A stretch of 6,225 nucleotides of DNA from Smithella sp. UBA2180 (GTDB lineage: Bacteria; Desulfobacterota; Syntrophia; Syntrophales; Smithellaceae). The position numbers and the translations under genes are program-made. Shown piece after piece: positions 1 to 4,545 of the stretch. The DNA lies in contig DCVU01000181.1 of assembly GCA_002327415.1 (NCBI GenBank), forward strand, positions 738-6,962. Direction: 5' to 3'. The number at the start of each line of letters is the position of its first letter. Positions within the stretch are counted from its first letter, which is position 1. Below the pieces are notes generated by a model. It saw only the letters and a list, made by a program, of their open reading frames with translations. It made no database searches and was not told where the DNA came from.

Positions 1-305
1 CTCAATTTTGATAACTGTACAGATTGCGAATTTAAAACCTCAAGCCTGGTACGCCAACCGATGAAAAGAGAGTCGTCATGCGCGGGATTAGATCTTCTCG
101 ATTTTTTATCGGGTCCATCTCGTCTCCCCATAGAACATTTGGTTGTTCTGAGTACAGGCGGCAAGGCTTTGGTGGACTGGACGCCTAACGGGCGAGTGCG
201 AACGCGTAGCGCGGCCGTACGCCTGGATCAGCCAGAGGCCGCCTTATGGCCGATTATCTGCATCCGGTTGTTGGCCAATTCTACGTGTCGGGTTGCGGCC
301 CATCG
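1..305. other. No convincing gene; GC-rich structured stretch
   Basis: I see no supportable coding region here. Frame 1 of the plus strand stays open from the window edge to 432, but its product is rich in Arg, Ser, Cys and Leu with few Lys or Glu, unlike the clear proteins of this window, and its second half is antisense to the minus-strand ORF at 306-524. Base composition changes sharply inside the stretch: 1-120 is about 43% G+C, 121-180 about 53%, 181-240 about 70% and 241-300 about 57%. The GC-rich part contains the inverted repeat GCGGCC (213-218) / GGCCGC (236-241) enclosing CTGG / CCAG. This could be a structured recombination site, a remnant of transferred DNA, or simply intergenic sequence. 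Confidence 0.5.
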
Positions 306-524
306 TTATTTCTTCTTAAAATATTCTTTCATTCTCTCCATCCTTAAGTTAAATGCCGGTTCACTTTCGAAGACTTCTTCAAAGGCGAAACCCCTAACCT
401 GCTCATCAGTGAGCCCGGGTGCGACCACATAAATAACGAAGCTTGTCTTCCCTATGAAGCACTTATGCCAAGTTGGTATATCAAAGGAAATTTGTCCAAC
501 ACTAATGCAAATGTTTATGATCAT
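306..524 (-). CDS. Small hypothetical protein or gene remnant (72 aa)
   Basis: I do not recognise this product. It starts at ATG 524, inside the last codons of the upstream cation efflux gene, so the two reading frames overlap by 23 bases; no good ribosome binding site precedes it. The C-terminal half looks protein-like: a hydrophobic strand (residues about 28-38, ending VIYVVAPG), then LTDEQVRGF, then an acidic-to-basic helix ending in MKEYFKKK. The N-terminal 20 residues read through the neighbour's 3' end and are less convincing. It may be a translationally coupled small gene or the surviving 3' end of a larger gene whose start was lost. No function is proposed. Confidence 0.4.
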   Translation of the reverse strand: MIINICISVGQISFDIPTWHKCFIGKTSFVIYVVAPGLTDEQVRGFAFEEVFESEPAFNLRMERMKEYFKKK

Positions 525-1431
525 GCTTTACAACACTGCACAGAAGCTTTGCGTTGTCACAGGAATTGGATTCGAACTGCAAAATCGGATGATCAATTTT
601 AAATTTGTCAAAAAGAATTGTTCTTACTTTTTCGGCCAGATCATTCACCGAGCTGAGCATCTGATCGGGCACTGTAATATGAACAGCCAGGGCAATATTT
701 TCAGCCGATGGATTCCAGACATGCAGGTCGTGAATTTCCTTCACTCCTTTCAGCGATTCTAATGATTTCTGAATATCGCGAAGGTCAATTCCTGGTGGTG
801 TGGCATTCATCAAAATGAGAATACTGTCTTTTAACAAACCCCAGCCGCCAAATAATATCATGCCTACAATTAGCCAGGAGAATACCGGATCAAGCCAGAA
901 CCAGGGTTTGTAAAGCCAGATAACTCCCAATAGGGCAACGACTAAAGAGGTCGCGGCATCACTGAGCATGTGTAAAAAAGCGCTCTTCATGTTCAAGTTG
1001 ACTTTTGAACCGGCGTGCAGCATCAGGGCGGAAATAATATTACCGGCAAAGCCCAGAAGAGCAATCCAGATAACTAATTGCCCTGTGATCGGTTGGGGAT
1101 TGAGAAATCTATACCATGCCTCTATGGCAATATAAAAGCCTGTGCCGTACAACAAACCTACGCTGATTAAAGTGGCAAATATTTCTACCCGTTTATAGCC
1201 GAAGGTTTGCTGATAAGTCGGGCCGTGCCTGCCCAGAAGCAAAGCCGCATAATTGATGATGAGAGCGATGAAGTCGCTTAAGTTATGCAGAGCGTCGCTG
1301 ATGAGCGCCATACTGCCGGAGATGATGCCGCCATAAATCTGCACCGCGGGGATGATGAGATTCATGATCATGGAGACGACTAAGCGTTTGCCCCATGATG
1401 ATTCTTCATGGCTATGATGATGTGTGGACAA
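502..1431 (-). CDS. Cation diffusion facilitator (CzcD/ZitB-type) metal efflux transporter
   Basis: A 309-residue inner-membrane transporter expected to export Zn2+ (possibly Co2+, Cd2+ or others) from the cytoplasm in exchange for protons. The length is normal for a bacterial CDF protein. Six hydrophobic segments are visible near residues 17-38, 41-66, 84-105, 118-140, 152-175 and 180-200. The metal site is recognisable as HxxxD in TM2 (H49, D53, within SDALHNLSD) and HxxxD in TM5 (H154, D158, within LHMLSDAATS), the arrangement of zinc-type CDFs. The cytosolic C-terminal domain carries the family signature HDLHVWNPS (H234-S242). Both ends are His-rich (residues 4-8 HHHSH; 302-309 KHDHKHLH), suiting metal binding. 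The start is TTG at 1431: GAGGGG lies 4 nt upstream, the His-rich tail is in frame, and the next ATG (residue 21) would cut into TM1. It is divergent from the cimA unit. A perfect 10-bp palindrome, TTAATATTAA (1445-1454), sits just upstream. The exact metal cannot be decided from sequence. Confidence 0.95.
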   Translation of the reverse strand: MSTHHHSHEESSWGKRLVVSMIMNLIIPAVQIYGGIISGSMALISDALHNLSDFIALIINYAALLLGRHGPTYQQTFGYKRVEIFATLISVGLLYGTGFYIAIEAWYRFLNPQPITGQLVIWIALLGFAGNIISALMLHAGSKVNLNMKSAFLHMLSDAATSLVVALLGVIWLYKPWFWLDPVFSWLIVGMILFGGWGLLKDSILILMNATPPGIDLRDIQKSLESLKGVKEIHDLHVWNPSAENIALAVHITVPDQMLSSVNDLAEKVRTILFDKFKIDHPILQFESNSCDNAKLLCSVVKHDHKHLH

Positions 1432-1514
1432 GATTCCCCTCTATTTAATATTAAGTAATTATTTATAAGTCTAGCACATTTCCCTCTCTATTAAAATATC
1501 ATTTGCCGGCGGGT

Positions 1515-1542
1515 TTGAATGTTTAATTGTCAAAATTATAAT
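1515..1542 (+). promoter_or_regulatory. Candidate sigma70 promoter P1 upstream of the cimA leader
   Basis: TTGAAT (1515-1520) and a perfect TATAAT (1537-1542) are separated by 16 bp, pointing toward the leader peptide and cimA. Transcription would start near 1549, about 60 nt before the leader-peptide ATG. The region is AT-rich, so a chance match is possible. Confidence 0.45.
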
Positions 1543-1555
1543 AAAAACATTTCTA

Positions 1556-1584
1556 TTGACAAAATTCACCGGAAAATTTAGTAT
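1556..1584 (+). promoter_or_regulatory. Candidate sigma70 promoter P2 upstream of the cimA leader
   Basis: A perfect -35 TTGACA (1556-1561) is followed after 17 bp by TAGTAT (1579-1584, four of six matches to the -10 consensus). The predicted start, near 1591, gives a very short 5' untranslated region before the leader peptide at 1610, as is usual for attenuator-controlled operons. This is the better placed of the two candidates. Confidence 0.5.
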
Positions 1585-1609
1585 TCTTCAAAAGGCAACC
1601 ATTGACGCT

Positions 1610-1690
1610 ATGAACACGATCAAAATTCACGAAATAATAATTAGCAACATTATAATTAGCTTCTTCATAGGAGGCCTGGTCGCGGAATAG
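1610..1690 (+). CDS. Isoleucine-rich attenuator leader peptide (26 aa)
   Basis: This short ORF runs from ATG 1610 to TAG 1688-1690. Nine of its 26 residues are isoleucine (residues 4, 6, 9-11, 14-16 and 20), including two triple-Ile runs (1634-1642 and 1649-1657), using ATA, ATT and ATC codons. Leu and Val occur once each, so the sensing would be isoleucine-specific. It lies just downstream of candidate promoters, is followed 26 nt after its stop by a strong intrinsic terminator, and precedes cimA, an isoleucine-synthesis gene. This matches the layout of known ilv, leu and trp leader peptides. Its last codons (1675-1686) form half of the proposed antiterminator. Weak point: the only Shine-Dalgarno-like match, AAAGG at 1591-1595, is 14 nt from the ATG. 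It would be well spaced for an in-frame ATT at 1601, a rare start codon. The role is regulatory; the peptide itself probably has no function after synthesis. Confidence 0.75.
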   Translation: MNTIKIHEIIISNIIISFFIGGLVAE

Positions 1691-1730
1691 TATCAACTCG
1701 AAATAAACAAAATCTCAATCCGCTGCCAGG
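1675..1730 (+). promoter_or_regulatory. Proposed antiterminator helix of the cimA attenuator
   Basis: CCTGG-TC-GCGGA (1675-1686) is complementary to TCCGC-TG-CCAGG (1719-1730): ten Watson-Crick pairs around a 2x2 internal mismatch, with a 32-nt loop. The right strand overlaps the left arm of the terminator (1717-1726), so the two structures exclude each other. A ribosome stalled at the Ile run 1649-1657 would leave 1675-1686 free and allow readthrough; one reaching the stop at 1688-1690 would cover it and allow the terminator to form. The pairing is seen in the sequence; the switching is inferred from known attenuators. Confidence 0.7.
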
Positions 1731-1752
1731 GGAACCCCGCAGCGGATTTTTT
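1717..1752 (+). terminator. Intrinsic terminator of the cimA leader (attenuator)
   Basis: A perfect 10-bp inverted repeat, AATCCGCTGC (1717-1726) and GCAGCGGATT (1739-1748), encloses a 12-nt loop containing GGGG and CCCC, and runs into a T-tract (1747-1752). Flanking ATCTCA (1712-1717) and TGAGAT (1754-1759) can extend pairing across the tract. It sits between the leader peptide and cimA rather than after a full gene, which argues for regulated, not constitutive, termination. Confidence 0.8.
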
Positions 1753-1756
1753 GTGA

Positions 1757-1997
1757 GATCCCAATTTCAGAAGCGTAGCGCACTGAAATTGGCTAATCGT
1801 AATGAGACAAGCTTAAGACGAACTAAGTGAATAACCTAAAGGTCACTATAGGTTTTAAGCGTTAGTCGAATTAGTGACACTCGCTGAGAGCGATTGAAAT
1901 GATGCTCGAAGCGTAAGTGGAACTATCCCTTGTGCGTAGCACATAGGGATATCCAAATAGTCATAGGCTATTGGGAACAATCCCGCAAAGCGGTGGT
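1757..1997 (+). repeat. Array of six hairpins in the cimA leader, no gene
   Basis: The 325 nt between the leader-peptide stop and cimA have no supportable ORF; after the terminator they hold successive inverted repeats. (1) CCAATTTCAG 1761-1770 / CTGAAATTGG 1783-1792, perfect. (2) ACTAA 1822-1826 plus AACCTA 1833-1838 / TAGGTT 1849-1854 plus TTAGT 1862-1866. (3) TCGCT 1881-1885 / AGCGA 1889-1893. (4) TATCCCT-TGTGC 1924-1935 / GCACA-TAGGGATA 1939-1951, 12 bp with one bulge. (5) CCAAATAG 1953-1960 / CTATTGG 1968-1974. (6) CCGC 1983-1986 / GCGG 1990-1993. No T-tract follows any of them. They could be dispersed palindromic repeats, an RNA-processing region, or further leader structure; I match them to no known riboswitch. 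Confidence 0.6.
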
Positions 1998-2015
1998 TTT
2001 GAAAGTGAGGATCAA

Positions 2016-3602
2016 ATGACAAAAAATAAAATACTGGTTTACGATACAACTTTGAGGGACGGCACGCAGGGAGAGCAAACCAATTTTTCGGCGGAAGAAA
2101 AATTGCGTATTGCTCAGCGCCTTGATGAAGTTCATTTTCATTATATTGAGGGGGGGTGGCCAGGCTCCAATCCGAAGGATATGCGTTTTTTTGAAATGGC
2201 GAAAACAGTGAAGTTTAAAAATTCGCGTCTGACCGCATTCGGCAGTACGCGCCGTGCGCATACAAAAACCGAATCATGCCCAAATTTAAAGGCTTTGGTT
2301 AAAGCCGGAACGCCCGCCGCCGCTATTGTCGGTAAATCGTGGGATTTGCACGTAACCGAAATTCTCAAAACCGGCCTCGACGAAAATCTGGCGATGATTG
2401 CCGATTCTATCGAATATCTGAAATCAATGGGGAAGGAAGTTCTTTTTGACGCCGAGCACTTCTTTGATGGTTATAAAAATAATCCCCGTTACACAACCAA
2501 AGTGGTGAAAACGGCGCTTGCCGCCGGCGCGGATGTGATTGTTTTTTGCGACACCAACGGCGGTTCTTTACCGCACGAAATCAGCGCCATTGTGAAAAAT
2601 ATTTCTTCTTCCCTTCCCTTAAGCTCCGCCGCGATTCACGCTCACAATGACGGCGGTCTGGCCGTGGCCAATTCCATCGCCGCCGTTCGGGAAGGGGTCG
2701 TGATGGTTCAAGGGACGATCAATGGTTACGGCGAAAGATGCGGCAATGCCGACTTGATAACGCTAATTGCCAATTTACAATTAAAGCTCGGCAAAAATTG
2801 TCTGCCGCCGGAATCGATCAAACAGCTCACCAGCCTTTCTCATTATGTCAGCGATGTGGCCAATGTTCCACCGCTTAATGCGCGGCCTTTTGTCGGTCGC
2901 AGCGCTTTTGCGCACAAAGGCGGAGTGCATGTAAGCGCTGTGGTTAAAAACCCCATGGCCTATGAACATATAAAGCCGGAACTTGTCGGTAACCACCAGC
3001 GTGTTCTAGTTTCCGATCTGGCGGGCAGAAGCAATGTTGAATATAAAGCCAAAGAATTGGGCATTGATATATCTAAAGATGACGCGCTGAGTAAAAAAAT
3101 AGTTCATGAAGTTAAACTTATGGAAGATCGCGGCTTCCAGTTTGACGCCGCCGATGGCTCGCTCTCGTTACTGATTAAAAAGACCATCGGTGAATTTATC
3201 GAACCGTTTAACCTGGAAACCTTTAGCGTTGTTACTTCCCGCACGGAGAATAATCCCTGCCTTTCTCAGGCAACAATCAAGATATCGGTTGCCGGTGAGG
3301 AAGAATTGACCGCCGCCGAAGGAAATGGTCCGGTAAATGCTCTGGACCATGCCCTGCGCAAAGCCCTCACGAAGTTTTATCCGCAGATCAAGGATATGCA
3401 TCTGGTGGATTTCAAAGTGCGCACGCTGGAGGGTTCGGAAGGAACAGCCGCCGGTGTCCGGGTGCTTCTGGATTCCACAGATGGCGAAGAATTCTGGAGC
3501 ACCATCGGTGTTTCCGAAAATATTATTGAAGCCAGCTGGCAGGCTCTTGTTGACAGTATTGAGTATAAGCTCAGTAAGGAGAAAAATCTCAATATAAAAT
3601 GA
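2016..3602 (+). CDS. cimA: (R)-citramalate synthase
   Basis: A 528-residue cytoplasmic enzyme that condenses pyruvate with acetyl-CoA to (R)-citramalate, the entry to the threonine-independent route to 2-oxobutyrate and isoleucine. It has the DRE-TIM layout: DTTLRDG at residues 10-16 (R14 catalytic, D15 metal), the HAHND motif with metal ligands H208 and H210, and GYGERCGN ending at N244. FAHKGGVHVSAVVKNP follows, then a C-terminal LeuA-type regulatory domain (roughly 390-515) where isoleucine feedback binds in relatives. IEGGWPGSNPKD near residues 45-56 is typical of the Geobacter-type CimA rather than 2-isopropylmalate or homocitrate synthase. The start is ATG 2016, with GAGG (2007-2010) 5 nt upstream; a longer reading from TTG 1971 lacks such a site and adds 15 unlikely residues. 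Expression is probably governed by the Ile-rich leader and terminator upstream. A run of seven G (2150-2156) lies in the coding sequence. Confidence 0.95.
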   Translation: MTKNKILVYDTTLRDGTQGEQTNFSAEEKLRIAQRLDEVHFHYIEGGWPGSNPKDMRFFEMAKTVKFKNSRLTAFGSTRRAHTKTESCPNLKALVKAGTPAAAIVGKSWDLHVTEILKTGLDENLAMIADSIEYLKSMGKEVLFDAEHFFDGYKNNPRYTTKVVKTALAAGADVIVFCDTNGGSLPHEISAIVKNISSSLPLSSAAIHAHNDGGLAVANSIAAVREGVVMVQGTINGYGERCGNADLITLIANLQLKLGKNCLPPESIKQLTSLSHYVSDVANVPPLNARPFVGRSAFAHKGGVHVSAVVKNPMAYEHIKPELVGNHQRVLVSDLAGRSNVEYKAKELGIDISKDDALSKKIVHEVKLMEDRGFQFDAADGSLSLLIKKTIGEFIEPFNLETFSVVTSRTENNPCLSQATIKISVAGEEELTAAEGNGPVNALDHALRKALTKFYPQIKDMHLVDFKVRTLEGSEGTAAGVRVLLDSTDGEEFWSTIGVSENIIEASWQALVDSIEYKLSKEKNLNIK

Positions 3603-3640
3603 TAACAAGTTGTCTTCTTTTACTTCCGGTGAAGCTCTCA

Positions 3641-3669
3641 TTGCGAAAGCGTCTGTTTCTTGATATATG
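3641..3669 (+). promoter_or_regulatory. Candidate promoter for the yciO-like gene
   Basis: TTGCGA (3641-3646) and TATATG (3664-3669), 17 bp apart, each match the sigma70 hexamers at four of six positions. They lie in the 106-bp gap after cimA and would give a transcript start about 30 nt before the next ATG. No clear terminator follows cimA, so readthrough from cimA is also possible. Confidence 0.35.
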
Positions 3670-3708
3670 TCGTTCGTAAAAGTCTAGAAATTCACGGGAA
3701 GTTAGAAT

Positions 3709-4326
3709 ATGCTATTTTCCATCAACAGCCAAAATCCGCAAATGCGTCTCATAAAAAAAGCCGCGGATGTACTTCGTGAAGGAGGGATAATAATTTATCC
3801 GACCGACACGGTTTACGGTTTGGGCTGTGATTTATCGAATAAAAAGGGAATTGAAAAAATTTACGAGTTGAAAAGAAGAAACAGAAAACAACCTTTGAGT
3901 TTTGTTTGTTCCGATCTGAAACATATCAGCGAATACGCCAAAGTTACCGACTATGCCTATAAAACAATGAAAAGGCTTTTACCGGGAGCGTATACTTTTA
4001 TTCTGGAAGCTTCACGTCTGGTACCCAAAATTATTTTGCCGAAAAGATCAACAACAGGTATAAGAGTTCCGGACAATCAGATTTGTCTGGCTCTGGTTAA
4101 AGAGCTGGGACAACCGATAATCAGCACCAGCGTTAAGACGGAGCAGGGCGAAACTTTAGGCGATCCCTCTGTTATCAAAGAATATTTTGGCCGAAACGTT
4201 GACTTAATTATTGATGGTGGTATTATTATTCCAGAACCATCGAGCGTCATCAACCTTGTTGATGACAATATAGAAATTATAAGAATAGGAAAAGGCGATA
4301 TAAGCGCTTTTCTACCACGGGAATGA
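3709..4326 (+). CDS. yciO: Sua5/YciO/YrdC-family protein, YciO-type
   Basis: A 205-residue single-domain protein of the fold that makes threonylcarbamoyl-AMP from threonine, bicarbonate and ATP for the t6A modification of tRNA. It aligns end to end with E. coli YciO (about 206 aa): an opening SQNPQMRLI like YciO's DNPQQRLI, YPTDTVYGLGC at 30-40, PGAYTFIL at 92-99, GIRVP at 117-121, STS at 139-141 and DLIIDGG then PSSVINL near the end. The basic motif KRRNRKQPLS (55-64) resembles the nucleotide-binding KRRxxxKPL of true TsaC/Sua5 more than the divergent segment of E. coli YciO, so synthase activity is possible but unproven. There is no Sua5 C-terminal domain. Start ATG 3709 has GGGAA (3696-3700) 8 nt upstream. 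The TGA stop lies inside the left arm of a perfect 12-bp inverted repeat. Confidence 0.88.
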   Translation: MLFSINSQNPQMRLIKKAADVLREGGIIIYPTDTVYGLGCDLSNKKGIEKIYELKRRNRKQPLSFVCSDLKHISEYAKVTDYAYKTMKRLLPGAYTFILEASRLVPKIILPKRSTTGIRVPDNQICLALVKELGQPIISTSVKTEQGETLGDPSVIKEYFGRNVDLIIDGGIIIPEPSSVINLVDDNIEIIRIGKGDISAFLPRE

Positions 4327-4355
4327 ATCCCTTAGTACTTTTTGGATTCATTCCC
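4319..4355. repeat. Perfect 12-bp inverted repeat across the yciO stop codon
   Basis: GGGAATGAATCC (4319-4330) and GGATTCATTCCC (4344-4355) are exact reverse complements around a 13-nt loop ending in TTTTT. The TGA stop (4324-4326) is within the left arm. No T-tract follows the right arm on the plus strand, so this is not a textbook intrinsic terminator, though it may still protect or end the yciO transcript. Strand is left open because the structure is symmetric. Confidence 0.6.
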
Positions 4356-4434
4356 TCCGCTACGCGGGATTGTTCAACTTACCAATTCCGATACGCTTCG
4401 CTTGGCGGTAGCCAGGCTTTGCTTTCGTAATTGG
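4354..4434. repeat. Palindromic repeat block between yciO and rne/rng
   Basis: The block starts with a small hairpin, CCGC TAC GCGG (4357-4367), within a 22-nt stretch that resembles the reverse complement of 1975-1996 at about 19 positions, including GCGGGATTGTTC (4364-4375). A long imperfect palindrome follows, from CCAATT (4382-4387) to AATTGG (4429-4434), centred on TTGGC-GGTA-GCCAG near 4402-4415. It resembles small dispersed intergenic palindromes (REP-like); no transposase is nearby. Confidence 0.5.
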
Positions 4435-4500
4435 AGGTTTACGAATAAATACAAAAGGTCGCGCGCATATTTGAAGAATAGACTCTGAAAAATCTGTTCC

Positions 4501-4516
4501 TGTGCGTACTCGCACA
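4501..4516 (+). promoter_or_regulatory. Small hairpin in the rne/rng 5' leader
   Basis: TGTGCG (4501-4506) and CGCACA (4511-4516) form a 6-bp stem with a TACT loop, 19 nt before the ribosome binding site of the RNase E/G gene. E. coli rne is autoregulated through 5' UTR hairpins; a similar role here is only an inference from position. Confidence 0.4.
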
Positions 4517-4545
4517 AAAATAGCAGACGGCCGAAAAGGACATTT

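Noticed and set aside
1..432. Plus-strand open frame of 144 codons from the window edge
   Set aside because: Composition is unlike the real proteins here, no motif is recognisable, ATG 61 has no ribosome binding site, and the last third is antisense to a more protein-like minus-strand ORF.
1445..1454. TTAATATTAA palindrome as a metal-regulator operator for the efflux gene
   Set aside because: It is a plain AT palindrome in an AT-rich region and matches no metalloregulator operator I can name; kept only as a remark in the transporter entry.
1757..1997. Possible CRISPR array or riboswitch in the hairpin block
   Set aside because: The units differ in sequence and length with no regular spacer pattern, so it is not CRISPR; no conserved core of a known riboswitch or T-box could be recognised.
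1971..2015. Extended cimA start at TTG 1971
   Set aside because: It adds residues encoded by hairpin sequence with no family match and no ribosome binding site; ATG 2016 has GAGG at ideal spacing and begins right before the conserved DTTLRDG segment.
3168..3641. Minus-strand 157-codon open frame over the cimA 3' end
   Set aside because: It is antisense to the conserved C-terminal regulatory domain of CimA and shows no motif of its own.
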